This document shows positions 7,873 to 16,997 of a DNA stretch of 64,000 bases, in pieces. Position numbers and translations under genes: made by a program. The stretch comes from an uncultured Lutibacter sp. GTDB taxonomy: Bacteria; Bacteroidota; Bacteroidia; Flavobacteriales; Flavobacteriaceae. The stretch is from NCBI RefSeq assembly GCF_947495725.1, contig NZ_CANLZZ010000003.1:428341-492340 (forward strand), written 5' to 3'. The notes under the pieces are model-generated. The model saw nothing but the letters and a program-made list of their open reading frames with translations. It did no database searches and was not told the origin of the DNA. Position 1 is the stretch's first letter. The number at the start of each line of letters is the position of its first letter.

Positions 7873-10125
7873 ATGGAAAAAAATAAAAATTTAATTATTA
7901 GCAATCCGCCTAATGGAGTTGCTGGAATAAAAGCTATTGTTGTTTCTATGCAACAAATTGCTAAAAGAATGTCCTTTTTTAAGGCTTTTAAAATACTTCA
8001 AAAATTAAATCAAAAAAATGGAACCGATTGTCCGGGATGTGCTTGGCCCGATCCTTCTCACAGATCAAGATTAGGAGAGTTTTGTGAAAATGGTATCAAA
8101 GCAATTGCCGAAGAAGCAATGGATAAAAAAGCTGACCCCAAATTTTTCTCTAATAATTCAATTGAAGAATTAAAAAAACAAAGTGATTATTGGTTAGGAC
8201 AACAAGGCCGTTTAACACATCCAATGCTTTTAAGTTCTAATAATACACACTACACTCCTATTTCTTGGAATAAAGCATATAAACTTATAGGTGATAGTTT
8301 GAATGCATTAAATAGTCCAAACGAGGCTACTTTTTATACTTCGGGAAGAACAAGTAATGAAGCTGCATTTTTGTATCAATTATTTGTAAGAATGTTTGGC
8401 ACAAATAATTTGCCAGATTGTTCTAATATGTGTCACGAATCTAGCGGAGCAGCATTATACAACACCGTTGGGATTGGAAAAGGTTCTGTAACTTTAAATG
8501 ATCTTTATAAAGCTGAATTGATATTAATTTTTGGTCAAAATCCGGCAACAAACCATCCTAGAATGTTAGTTGCTTTAGAAAAAGCAAAGAAAAAAGGCGC
8601 TAAAATAGTTTCCATAAACCCTTTAAAGGAAGCTGGTTTAGTTAACTTTAAAAATCCTCAAACAGCCAAAGGTTTGGTTGGTAATGGCACTAAAATTTCA
8701 GATTTATATTTGCAACTTAAAATAAATGAAGATGTTGCTTTATTAAAAGCCGTAATGTATAAATTATTTAAAAAATCAGCTTCTGATTCAACAATTTTAG
8801 ATTCAGATTTTATAAAGAACAATACCATTAAATTTGAAGCTTTTAAAAACGAAATTCTTTCAAATAATTTTGATGAATTAGTTGAAAGAACCGGGTTAGA
8901 TATTACAGAAATTAATGAATTAATTGATTTAATTGTTCCTAGAAAAAAAATAATTGCGTGCTGGGGAATGGGATTAACGCAACACGTAAACGGTATTGAC
9001 AATATTCAAGAGGTTGTAAACTTACTATTAATGAAAGGAAGTATTGGAAAAGAAGGCGCTGGAACTTGTCCGGTTCGCGGTCATAGTAACGTACAAGGAG
9101 ACAGAACAATGGGAATTGCTGAGCGACCTTCTAAACAATTACTCGAAAAAATAAGTGAAAATTTTGGTTTTTCTCCACCAACACAAAACGGCTTATCAGT
9201 AGTAGAATCTATTGAAGCTATGCATAAAGAAAAAGTGAAAGTTTTTATTGCAATGGGTGGAAATTTTTTATCTGCAGCTCCCGATACTAATTATACAACT
9301 GAAGCTTTAAGCAAATGCGACTTAACTGTGCATATTTCAACTAAATTAAATCGTTCACATTTAGCACATGGTAAAATGGGATTAATTCTTCCTTCAATGG
9401 GAAGAACCGATAAGTTAGTTAAAAATGGAAAAGAACAATTTGTTACTGTTGAAAATTCAATGGGAGTTGTGCATTCTTCAAAAGGGAAATTAACACCTCC
9501 TTCTTTACAAGTTGAAAGCGAACCAATTATTGTTGCTAATATTGCTAAAGCTACTCTTAAGAAAAGTAAAGTAGATTGGGATTTTTTAACAAATGATTAT
9601 GGAAATATTAGAGATTTAATTGATAAAACAATTGCTGGTTTTGAAAACTATAACGAGCGTGTAAAAAATCCTGTTGGATTTGATTTACCAAATGGTGCTC
9701 GTACAGGAAATTTTACAACACCAACAAAAAAAGCGAAATTTACCATTAATAAATTAAGTGAAAACAATCAAAAAAAGGATGAATTTATAATGATGACAAT
9801 TAGAAGTCACGATCAATTTAATACTACTGTTTATGGTTTAGACGATAGATACAGAGGTATTTATAATGGTCGTATGGTTGTTTTTATGAATCCAAACGAT
9901 ATTAATAATCACAATTTAGAAAAAGGTAGTATTGTTTCGTTGTACAACAATTATAATAATAAAAAGCGTGAAGTTTCGGGTTTTAGTGTAGTGCCTTATA
10001 ATATTCCCAAAGGATGTTTAGCTACTTATTTCCCTGAAGCAAACCCATTAGTTCCACTAGAGTTAACAGCACATATTAGCCATACACCCTCTTCAAAATC
10101 TGTAAAAGTTAAGATTCGTAAATAG
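7873..10125 (+). CDS. FdhF/YdeP family molybdopterin oxidoreductase
   Basis: A 750-residue cytoplasmic bis-MGD molybdoenzyme of the formate-dehydrogenase-like YdeP family; the physiological substrate is not established. Near the N-terminus an iron-sulfur site is suggested by CPGCAWPDPSH and FCEN. The presumed molybdenum ligand is the cysteine in NMCHESSGAAL. Dinucleotide-binding blocks include GQNPATNHPRM, GTCPVRGHSNVQGDRTMGI and, in the C-terminal domain, IRSHDQFNTTVYGLDDRYRG. There is no signal peptide. Monocistronic; a -7-like TATTTTTA lies just upstream. It has no obvious link with the Psr operon downstream beyond the shared cofactor. Confidence 0.88.
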   Translation: MEKNKNLIISNPPNGVAGIKAIVVSMQQIAKRMSFFKAFKILQKLNQKNGTDCPGCAWPDPSHRSRLGEFCENGIKAIAEEAMDKKADPKFFSNNSIEELKKQSDYWLGQQGRLTHPMLLSSNNTHYTPISWNKAYKLIGDSLNALNSPNEATFYTSGRTSNEAAFLYQLFVRMFGTNNLPDCSNMCHESSGAALYNTVGIGKGSVTLNDLYKAELILIFGQNPATNHPRMLVALEKAKKKGAKIVSINPLKEAGLVNFKNPQTAKGLVGNGTKISDLYLQLKINEDVALLKAVMYKLFKKSASDSTILDSDFIKNNTIKFEAFKNEILSNNFDELVERTGLDITEINELIDLIVPRKKIIACWGMGLTQHVNGIDNIQEVVNLLLMKGSIGKEGAGTCPVRGHSNVQGDRTMGIAERPSKQLLEKISENFGFSPPTQNGLSVVESIEAMHKEKVKVFIAMGGNFLSAAPDTNYTTEALSKCDLTVHISTKLNRSHLAHGKMGLILPSMGRTDKLVKNGKEQFVTVENSMGVVHSSKGKLTPPSLQVESEPIIVANIAKATLKKSKVDWDFLTNDYGNIRDLIDKTIAGFENYNERVKNPVGFDLPNGARTGNFTTPTKKAKFTINKLSENNQKKDEFIMMTIRSHDQFNTTVYGLDDRYRGIYNGRMVVFMNPNDINNHNLEKGSIVSLYNNYNNKKREVSGFSVVPYNIPKGCLATYFPEANPLVPLELTAHISHTPSSKSVKVKIRK

Positions 10126-10228
10126 GTTAATTCAACTATTAATTTTTAATGACTGAATTATTTTAAAAATATGTTCTATTTGTTTATTTGACGCTCAATT
10201 TCAAACTTTTTATTAATTTTGAAAAGCT

Positions 10229-10798
10229 ATGAAAGATAAACTTCAACCTCTTCCATTACTTCATATAAAAAAAATTGAACATAGAAACGGTATTCAATTA
10301 ATGGTGCTTTTCGATTTTAACAATCGCATTAAAGATCTATTACGATTTGAACTTGGTTATTTTTATAGCAAAACTCACAAAGGTTGGTACACATTGTATA
10401 ATGATAAAGCAATAAGTAACATAAAAAAAGTTTTCGGAAACACTGTACAATATTCATTTGATAATTCCATACTTAAAGAAAATAATATATCCGAAATTGG
10501 AGCACATTTAATGCTTTCAGAAGAAAAGAAAATAATTTTAAGGCTTTTTAGAATGTTCTTAAAAAGAAATTTACAAAACGAAAACGCTCTTAATTTACAT
10601 TATAATTTTATCTTAAATTTAGTTGATTATAATCAAGATAAAAGTATAAATCAAATTTCTAATAATGATGTAAATTTATTTTTGAATAATAACAACTATA
10701 ATCTAAAAAACAAATTGGTTGATCAAAAAATGATTAATACAGCAATTCAATTATTTAAAAGTTTTTATCCAGAATGTAAACTAAATAAAATAAAATGA
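10229..10798 (+). CDS. Orphan protein resembling the N-terminal region of Bacteroidota tyrosine recombinases
   Basis: A 189-residue protein. Residues about 12-70 (HRNGIQLMVLFDFNNRIKDLL, then KTHKGWYTLYNDKAISNIKKVFG) follow the pattern of the small domain that begins many Bacteroidota XerC/D-like integrases, where a trp-rich SxThKxWYlp motif marks the domain end. The following 120 residues look helical, as in the SAM-like core-binding domain. The catalytic domain with R-H-R-Y residues is absent. It may be a remnant of an integrase or a stand-alone DNA-binding protein. Moderately distant similarity judged by eye only. Confidence 0.5.
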   Translation: MKDKLQPLPLLHIKKIEHRNGIQLMVLFDFNNRIKDLLRFELGYFYSKTHKGWYTLYNDKAISNIKKVFGNTVQYSFDNSILKENNISEIGAHLMLSEEKKIILRLFRMFLKRNLQNENALNLHYNFILNLVDYNQDKSINQISNNDVNLFLNNNNYNLKNKLVDQKMINTAIQLFKSFYPECKLNKIK

Positions 10799-10980
10799 AG
10801 GTTGTAAAAATTGCATCTCTAAATTCTGTGTAGATTCTGAAAAAATGTCAGAAAACATATTGCTTAAACCTTTTGTAAATGAAAAACATGGAAAATTAGA
10901 TGTAATAATTGAACATCCATACCTTAATTTAGGTCAACTAATTCTTATTAACAAAAACAATTCTTATTATGTAACAAAAA

Positions 10981-12072
10981 TTAATCAACTTTTACCACTT
11001 GAACAATTTCAGCAACTTTTGCGGCATCTTTTTCTATTTTCATATAATTTCCTTCAGCGATAATTAAAACTCCAATAATTAATACGGATAAGCTAACTGC
11101 CAAGAATGTAACACTTTTTTTAGATGCTCCTTTCCATTCCTTAGTTAAAATTCCATTAATGTTTGCTATCATAATAGCTCCGGTTTCTAAAATTGCAAAA
11201 CCCACTGATGTTCCTAGCTCTCCTAATTTATATGCTCCAAGTCCATATATTACTAAAGCTGCATCATGGAAAACGGCCATTGCTAATATTAATAAAAGTC
11301 CAAAAAACGCCCCTTTTCCTGTGTAATTTCCCCAAGTTTTTCTTTTTGTAATTGTATAAATAAAATAGGTCATAGTTGATAAAGCAGCCCCCATAAAAAT
11401 AGGAAGTAATACAGCCAAACGGGCAATCCAAGGTTCGTTACCATATTGCAATTCTGCAACATCTCCTATTTTCCCTAAATTATTTCCAACGTGATAAGAC
11501 AAATTAAATCCTGCCGCACAAATAGCACCTAAAACACATAACAAGATTCCTTTTTTCATAACTTTTGGATCATTCTTAATTCCACCTCCCAAATTTTTAC
11601 TTTTATCTCTTAAAATACCCGCATATCCATTAAGTGCAATACCTGAAACAATAACAAAAATTCCAAGCAACATTACATTTCCAACATCGGTACCAATTAC
11701 ACTTTCGCTACCTTCTGGAACGAGAATTAAAGGCAATACAGTATCAATTGAAGTAATTACCCCTAAAAACAAACTAAATGCTAGTGACATTCCAATGGAG
11801 GAAATGCTAAATCCCCAAAGCATATTTCCAATTCCCCAACAAAAACTTAATCCAAACATGGCAAAAAATACCCACGATGGAATATTTCTATATATTCCCC
11901 ACAAATCATCAACCATTAAAAAAGTTGTTATCAACGGAATAACAATCATTCCAAAAAAGAAAAAACCTCTCCAAGTGTTTTCCCAAGCATAATTCTTTGC
12001 ATATTTAGAAGGTAGCGCATATAAACCTAATAACAAAGCCGATAAAAAGGCATACATTATTCCAATTGCCAT
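10981..12072 (-). CDS. RhaT-like L-rhamnose/proton symporter family transporter
   Basis: A 363-residue inner membrane protein with about ten hydrophobic segments, related to the drug/metabolite transporter fold. Landmarks shared with RhaT are the N-terminal ALLLGLYALPSKYAKNYAWENTW, the FCWGIGNMLWGFSISSIGMS helix, LGIFVIVSGIALNGYAGILRDK, and the second-half restart KKGILLCVLGAICAAGFN. RhaT carries rhamnose or lyxose with a proton; the real substrate here is unknown because no sugar-catabolic genes are adjacent. Single gene, divergent from the DoxX-like gene. Confidence 0.75.
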   Translation of the reverse strand: MAIGIMYAFLSALLLGLYALPSKYAKNYAWENTWRGFFFFGMIVIPLITTFLMVDDLWGIYRNIPSWVFFAMFGLSFCWGIGNMLWGFSISSIGMSLAFSLFLGVITSIDTVLPLILVPEGSESVIGTDVGNVMLLGIFVIVSGIALNGYAGILRDKSKNLGGGIKNDPKVMKKGILLCVLGAICAAGFNLSYHVGNNLGKIGDVAELQYGNEPWIARLAVLLPIFMGAALSTMTYFIYTITKRKTWGNYTGKGAFFGLLLILAMAVFHDAALVIYGLGAYKLGELGTSVGFAILETGAIMIANINGILTKEWKGASKKSVTFLAVSLSVLIIGVLIIAEGNYMKIEKDAAKVAEIVQVVKVD

Positions 12073-12231
12073 AATTGTAGTTTTTAAGGATTTAAAATCA
12101 AATCTAAGAAATTATTTTGTATCAAATAAAAACAGAAATAATTATACTATTTTATAATTTTCTAAAAGTCAAATCACAATAACACTGTAATTCTTAAAAA
12201 AAAAACACGTCTAAACAAAAAACTTTAGACA

Positions 12232-12621
12232 ATGTATACCAAAATTATTTTTTTGATTAGGATAATAATTGCTCTTATATTAATTCAAACTTTACGGTTT
12301 AAATTCACAGCTCATCCAGATAGTATTTACATTTTTTCAAAAGTAGGTTTAGAGCCTTTTGGTAGAATAGGAATTGGTATTTTAGAATTAATTTCTGCAT
12401 TTTTAATTTTAATACCTAAAACAATTTGGGCCGGAGCATTGCTAACCTTCGGAATTATTTTTGGAGCCGTTTTAATGCATTTAACAATACTTGGAATTGA
12501 AATTAATAACGATAATGGTTTATTATTTTATATGGCTTTAATTGTCTTATTTTTAAGTGGAATAGTACTTTGGAACGAGAAAAATAATATTCCTATCATT
12601 GGAAAATTGATAAAATTTTAA
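12232..12621 (+). CDS. DoxX-like small membrane protein
   Basis: 129 residues with four predicted transmembrane helices (about 5-22, 43-62, 67-88, 100-116). The sequence RFKFTAHPDS in the first loop and GRIGIGILELISAFLILIP in the second helix fit the DoxX/DoxD-like superfamily, whose founding members are quinol-oxidase or thiosulfate:quinone oxidoreductase subunits; many relatives have no proven function. Its stop overlaps the stop of the convergent multiheme cytochrome by 4 nt. A sulfur or quinone role is possible given the neighbours but not shown. Confidence 0.65.
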   Translation: MYTKIIFLIRIIIALILIQTLRFKFTAHPDSIYIFSKVGLEPFGRIGIGILELISAFLILIPKTIWAGALLTFGIIFGAVLMHLTILGIEINNDNGLLFYMALIVLFLSGIVLWNEKNNIPIIGKLIKF

Positions 12622-14513
12622 TTCCAGTTAGGCAAAATACATGCTTTCGTTTTTTTTGCTAAAACATAATTAAACCCCTTAATTAAACTTTCATTCATAA
12701 TTTTAGAATTGTCTTTATGACATTCTAAACACGATCCAACAATTAATAACTGCTGTTGTTCTTTTATAGAAAAGGGTCTAAAATCTGTTCTTGTAGAATT
12801 AATAACTCCTTTTGGTGTTTTTCCTAAAAACGGAATCCAAGCATCTTCAGGTAAACCATCATTTTCATTATTTGCATATTCAGGTACAAACTTCCAAGTT
12901 CCTTTATTATTTTTTATTTCATAAAATAAAACACCTTTTCCGTATCCTAATGTTGCCGAATTTGAATGACAACTTTTACAATCTCTTGTTTTTGAAATAG
13001 TAGTATGGGGTGAATTTGGAGCATACAATCTATGAAATGAAACCTCTTTTCCTATTTCTTTTCCAGCATAACTTCCTTTATCTATTGTTAAAATCATTCC
13101 AGGAACCGCAGGTTCAATATGTTTTCCTTCTGAATTCTCTCTAACTCCCATTGCAGGTAGAGATGAAGAAAATTCTGCAACATATTCTTTCCATTGTCCT
13201 TTTCCATATTTTCTATCTAACAAATCAAACGCCCTAGGTTCATCTTTATCAAATTCATTATGGCAACCAATACAACGCGAAGTCCAAGAAGAATGACAGG
13301 ATGAACAACTTACATTTTTATGAACATTATCCCTCGAACATACTTCAGATTGTGGTTTTAAAGGGTGAATTTTACTGTCTTTTTTACCAATTAAATAAGC
13401 ATTTCCTATTGAATCTATATAAGTATTAACCAAAGGATGACCTCCTTTTTTAACTGCAATAATTTGTTTATCATTATGTTTATAATTTCTATGTAAGAAT
13501 ACAAGTAAACTTTCTGTATCCAAAGAATCGTATGAAATGGTATTTGGCTTATCCTTAAAATGACAATCAGAACATTGTATTTTTACAGCTTGTTCTTCGT
13601 GCGTGTATTTAATTCCATCCCCCATAACTTCATGTGAAGAATGACAATCAATACATAACATACCCTTAGTGTGATGTACATCTTCTTCTATAAATTTATA
13701 TACTCTTTTATCCTCTAAAACTCTATAGCCATCTTTATTTTTAACTTCATCCTCATCTAACATAGTTTCTTGAAATCCTTCATAATTTGTTGAAATTCGA
13801 CTAGAGCGACTATGACAACCAAAACAATGCTCGTTTTTTACAAAAATATCAGTAGAAGGGTGAGTTTTTGGAAGTTCTTTTTTATTTGAAGTTAAATAGG
13901 TGTTTAAATCGTTTTTAGCATTTTCAGAATAATTTAAATGACAAGCATTACAACCTCCACCTCTACTCAATTGAGTAATAGGTCCAAAATCCTTTTTCTC
14001 AGCTCCTAAATGACAATTTGCACATAAATCTCTTAAATGTTTATCTGCTGCTGAATTTTCAATTAGCTTAATATGGTATTGATTATTTGGTGATTCTGCC
14101 TCGCCAAAAATAAATTTATCTACCGCAACCAGTCCACTATTAGTGGTCATTAAAGAATTTTCAATTTTATGCAGTTCATTGGGATGACATTTTCCACATG
14201 TTTGTTTTGCATCTACTAAATTCCCCGGAATTAACACCATTCCTTTATGCGATTCTTCTTTATTAAATGAAGAAGTATTTCCTAAATGACAACTTGCACA
14301 ACCAATTAAATCAGGATTATGATAATTTGAATAACCTTTTGTATTACTATGACAATCTAAACACGATTCTTTAGAATTCGGCTCTATTTTAGTGTAGTTT
14401 TCATCCTTTAAAAAAAACGAATCCGTTTTATTTTTTTCCTTAATAAAAAATACAATGGCAACAGCAATAAAAATTGTAATTAATAACCAATATTTAGATT
14501 TTCTTTTTATCAT
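12618..14513 (-). CDS. Dodecaheme membrane-anchored c-type cytochrome
   Basis: A 631-residue protein with an uncleaved N-terminal anchor (about 8-24) and twelve CXXCH haem c sites, at Cys51, 72, 106, 164, 188, 230, 287, 314, 403, 414, 512 and 595. All haems would lie in the periplasm. The middle part (KHLRDLCANCH, GGGCNACH, HHTKGMLCIDCHSSHEVMGDG) resembles multihaem cytochromes of the NapC/NrfB/octahaem-reductase world, but I cannot assign it to a characterised enzyme. It is divergent from psrA, with a 240-nt shared control region carrying both palindromic operators. It may pass electrons to or from the Psr-type complex or be a terminal reductase itself. Confidence 0.88.
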   Translation of the reverse strand: MIKRKSKYWLLITIFIAVAIVFFIKEKNKTDSFFLKDENYTKIEPNSKESCLDCHSNTKGYSNYHNPDLIGCASCHLGNTSSFNKEESHKGMVLIPGNLVDAKQTCGKCHPNELHKIENSLMTTNSGLVAVDKFIFGEAESPNNQYHIKLIENSAADKHLRDLCANCHLGAEKKDFGPITQLSRGGGCNACHLNYSENAKNDLNTYLTSNKKELPKTHPSTDIFVKNEHCFGCHSRSSRISTNYEGFQETMLDEDEVKNKDGYRVLEDKRVYKFIEEDVHHTKGMLCIDCHSSHEVMGDGIKYTHEEQAVKIQCSDCHFKDKPNTISYDSLDTESLLVFLHRNYKHNDKQIIAVKKGGHPLVNTYIDSIGNAYLIGKKDSKIHPLKPQSEVCSRDNVHKNVSCSSCHSSWTSRCIGCHNEFDKDEPRAFDLLDRKYGKGQWKEYVAEFSSSLPAMGVRENSEGKHIEPAVPGMILTIDKGSYAGKEIGKEVSFHRLYAPNSPHTTISKTRDCKSCHSNSATLGYGKGVLFYEIKNNKGTWKFVPEYANNENDGLPEDAWIPFLGKTPKGVINSTRTDFRPFSIKEQQQLLIVGSCLECHKDNSKIMNESLIKGFNYVLAKKTKACILPNWN

Positions 14514-14528
14514 AAATAACGCTTGTTA

Positions 14529-14536
14529 CAAATTTA
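14529..14536 (-). promoter_or_regulatory. Putative -7 element of the dodecaheme cytochrome
   Basis: Minus-strand TAAATTTG (plus CAAATTTA) 16 nt upstream of the cytochrome ATG matches the Bacteroidota TAnnTTTG box. No TTTG lies at the usual 19-20 nt upstream, consistent with dependence on an activator. Both palindromes of the divergent region lie further upstream. Confidence 0.4.
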
Positions 14537-14652
14537 CAACAAATTAAGATTTCTATTTTATTTAAATTCAAAATGTAAATACTTGACTCTCAATTACTCT
14601 TACATAATAAGCTACTTTTGTTACATTTATAATATTGATTCTCAACAAACTA

Positions 14653-14668
14653 TGTAACCAATGTTACT
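14653..14668. promoter_or_regulatory. Operator type B (TGTAAC-N4-GTTACT) upstream of psrA
   Basis: TGTAACCAATGTTACT: near-perfect inverted repeat of the TGTAAC-N4-GTTACA class, centred at 14660.5 and 32 nt upstream of the type A operator centre. The same class occurs before the tandem rhodaneses, the SQR gene and the 60.3-kb porin. Confidence 0.65.
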
Positions 14669-14684
14669 ATCTGGATTTGGCTTT

Positions 14685-14700
14685 TATGACTTTTGTCATA
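14685..14700. promoter_or_regulatory. Operator type A (TATGAC-N4-GTCATA) upstream of psrA
   Basis: Perfect palindrome TATGACTTTTGTCATA, centre 14692.5, a Crp/Fnr-like architecture (TATGA-N6-TCATA). It lies 29.5 nt before the first base of a TATCTTTA -7 box (14722-14729). If transcription starts near 14734, the operator centre is at about -41.5, the class II activator position. Confidence 0.7.
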
Positions 14701-14721
14701 CTCTAAAATTCATCCTCTAAA

Positions 14722-14729
14722 TATCTTTA
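14722..14729 (+). promoter_or_regulatory. psr operon -7 element
   Basis: TATCTTTA fits TAnnTTTA, a one-base departure from the Bacteroidota TAnnTTTG consensus, with no proper -33 TTTG at 19-20 nt. The same departure is found in the tandem-rhodanese and SQR promoters at an identical distance from operator A, suggesting activator-dependent promoters. Confidence 0.55.
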
Positions 14730-14753
14730 CCATTGAAACAAACAAATAATCTT

Positions 14754-16997
14754 ATGACTACTTCAAGAAGAAAATTTATAAAAATTTCTGCATTGGGTTT
14801 AGGTGGTGTTGCAGCTACAACATCAGCTTTTAATATGTTCGGTTCCAATTCGTATTTAAACGAAATGGTAAAAGAAAATATTACAAAAAAATTAAAAAGA
14901 ACACCTACCTATTGCGAAGTTTGTTTTTGGAAATGTGCCGGATGGACTTATAGTGACAACGAAGGAAATATCCAAAAAATAATCGGTAACGAAACTGACC
15001 CTCATTGTTATGGACGACTTTGTCCTCGTGGAACAGGTGGTGTTGGAATGTACACGGACGAAGATCGTTTAAAAACTCCTTTAATTAGAACAACTATTAA
15101 TGGTGAAGAAACTTTTAAAGAAGCAAGTTGGGAAGAAGCATTAGATTTAATTGCTTCAAAATTTAAAGGCATTAAAGAAAAATATGGTGCAGAATCTTTT
15201 GCTTTACTTAAACATGGTTCTCCTGGAAAACACTTGGAACACTTATTTAAAGCATATGGATCAGATACTATTGCCGAACCTGCCTATGCACAATGTAGAG
15301 GAGCAAGAGAGGCCGGTTTTGCATTAACATATGGATCTTGGGTAGGATCACCTGAACCAACAGACATTAGAGATACTAAATGCTTAGTGCTTATAGGTTC
15401 ACATATTGGTGAAAACATGCACAACTCACAAGTTCAAGAAATGTCCGATGCAATTGATAATGGAGCAACTATAATTACAGTTGACCCACGTTTTTCAACT
15501 GCCGCAAGTAAATCAAAACATTGGTTAGCTATTAAACCTGCAACCGATATTGCTTTAATGTTGGCTTGGATAAATGTAATTATTGAAGAAGGCATTTACG
15601 ATAAAGAATACGTAGAAAAATATACCACTGGATTTAACGAATTAAAAGATCACGTTCTAAATTTCACTCCAGAATGGGCATATGGTATCACTACAATAAA
15701 ACCAGAAGTTATTAGAAAAACTGCACGTGAAATGGCAAACGCAGCTCCTGCAGTTATTATACACCCTGGTCGTCACGTTTCTTGGTATGGAGATGACACA
15801 CAACGTGCAAGAGCCATGGCAATTTTAAATGGTATATTAGGTTCTTGGGGACGCAGAGGCGGTTTCTACCTTAAAGAAAGTATAAGTGTTCCTAAATATC
15901 CTCATCCAAAATATCCTCATCCAAAATGGGATTGGAGAGATATTGGAGAAAAATATCCTATGGCGCAAATGGGAATTACAACTGAAGTTATAAGAGCTGC
16001 TATTCCTAGCGCAGACAATAAATATCCTGTAAAAGCAATGATGGTTGCCGGAACAAATATTACTAAATCTATTCCTGAAAAAGCATTACTTGAAAAAGCG
16101 ATGGATGAATTAGAATTTATGGTAGTTATGGATACTATGCCAATGGATGTTACAGGTTACGCCGATGTTGTTTTACCTGAATGTACATATTTAGAACGAT
16201 ACGATGGTATTAGATCAGCAACAAACAGAGAACCATCTATTGCAGTTCGTGTTCCTGCTGTAAAACCTAAATACGATTCTAAACCAGGCTGGTGGGTTGC
16301 AAAACAAATTGGTGAACGATTAGGATTAGGTGAATTTTTCAATTATAATGATTATGAAGAAGTAATTGAATGGCAACTAAAACAAATGGGAACTTCTTTA
16401 GAAGAAATGAATAAAATTGGAGTAAAACATTTCCCAAGAAAATCTGGACCATTATATATAGAGGAAGATAAAAAATACGAATTTCCTACAGCAAGTGGAA
16501 AAGTAGAATTGTACTCAAAAGAACTAAAAAATTTAGGATTTGATCCTTTACCTAATTACACAAAACACCCAGAAGCTCCTCAAGGGTTTTATAGATTAAA
16601 TTATGGTCGTGCTCCAATGCATACCTTTAGTAGAACTGCAAATAATCCAAACTTAAACGATCTAAAAAGTGAAAACGATTTATGGGTAAACCCAAAAGTT
16701 GCTCGTATTATTGGATTAAAAACTGGTCAAAAAGTATGGTTACGTAACCAAGACGAAATTATTTCCTCATTTTCCATAAAAGTAAGAGTTACCGAAAGAG
16801 TTAGATGGGATTCTGTATACATGGTTCACGGATTTGGACACGATAATAAAAAGTTAAGTCGTGCATTTGGAAAAGGTATTAACGATACTCAAATGGTTTC
16901 TAAAACAATGATCGATCCAATAATGGGTGGAACTGGAATGCGAGGAAATTTTGTTGAAATTTTAACTGAAAACCCTTATAAAACTGTAGAGATATGA
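14754..16997 (+). CDS. PsrA/PhsA-like molybdopterin oxidoreductase (polysulfide/thiosulfate reductase-type catalytic subunit)
   Basis: Periplasmic bis-MGD enzyme of the polysulfide/thiosulfate (or tetrathionate) reductase group. I use the ATG at 14754 rather than the upstream TTG because it begins MTTSRRKFIK, an ideal twin-arginine signal, and the TTG would coincide with the likely transcription start. Fe-S ligands are Cys54, 57, 61 and 90 (TYCEVCFWKCAGW, then RLCPRGTGG). The expected molybdenum ligand is Cys181 in YAQCRGAREAG. Further marks are GSHIGENMHN and HPGRHVSWYGDDTQRARAMA. Length 747 aa is normal. A YPHPK unit is duplicated at about 382-391. The PsrB gene overlaps by 4 nt (ATGA). Substrate (polysulfide, thiosulfate, tetrathionate) cannot be settled from sequence. 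Confidence 0.9.
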   Translation: MTTSRRKFIKISALGLGGVAATTSAFNMFGSNSYLNEMVKENITKKLKRTPTYCEVCFWKCAGWTYSDNEGNIQKIIGNETDPHCYGRLCPRGTGGVGMYTDEDRLKTPLIRTTINGEETFKEASWEEALDLIASKFKGIKEKYGAESFALLKHGSPGKHLEHLFKAYGSDTIAEPAYAQCRGAREAGFALTYGSWVGSPEPTDIRDTKCLVLIGSHIGENMHNSQVQEMSDAIDNGATIITVDPRFSTAASKSKHWLAIKPATDIALMLAWINVIIEEGIYDKEYVEKYTTGFNELKDHVLNFTPEWAYGITTIKPEVIRKTAREMANAAPAVIIHPGRHVSWYGDDTQRARAMAILNGILGSWGRRGGFYLKESISVPKYPHPKYPHPKWDWRDIGEKYPMAQMGITTEVIRAAIPSADNKYPVKAMMVAGTNITKSIPEKALLEKAMDELEFMVVMDTMPMDVTGYADVVLPECTYLERYDGIRSATNREPSIAVRVPAVKPKYDSKPGWWVAKQIGERLGLGEFFNYNDYEEVIEWQLKQMGTSLEEMNKIGVKHFPRKSGPLYIEEDKKYEFPTASGKVELYSKELKNLGFDPLPNYTKHPEAPQGFYRLNYGRAPMHTFSRTANNPNLNDLKSENDLWVNPKVARIIGLKTGQKVWLRNQDEIISSFSIKVRVTERVRWDSVYMVHGFGHDNKKLSRAFGKGINDTQMVSKTMIDPIMGGTGMRGNFVEILTENPYKTVEI

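Noticed and set aside
10845..11063. Plus-strand frame of 72 codons after the integrase-like gene
   Set aside because: Its 3' third overlaps the RhaT-like gene antisense, the protein matches nothing I recognise, and composition is ordinary for AT-rich noncoding DNA. The frame also reads open upstream through a cysteine-rich stretch without a start codon.
14733..14753. In-frame TTG start for the PsrA-like gene
   Set aside because: It would place residues ahead of the ideal Tat motif and coincides with the predicted transcription start; ATG 14754 is preferred.
15889..15927. YPHPK repeat as a CRISPR or regulatory repeat
   Set aside because: Only two adjacent copies inside a coding region; it is a protein-level duplication.
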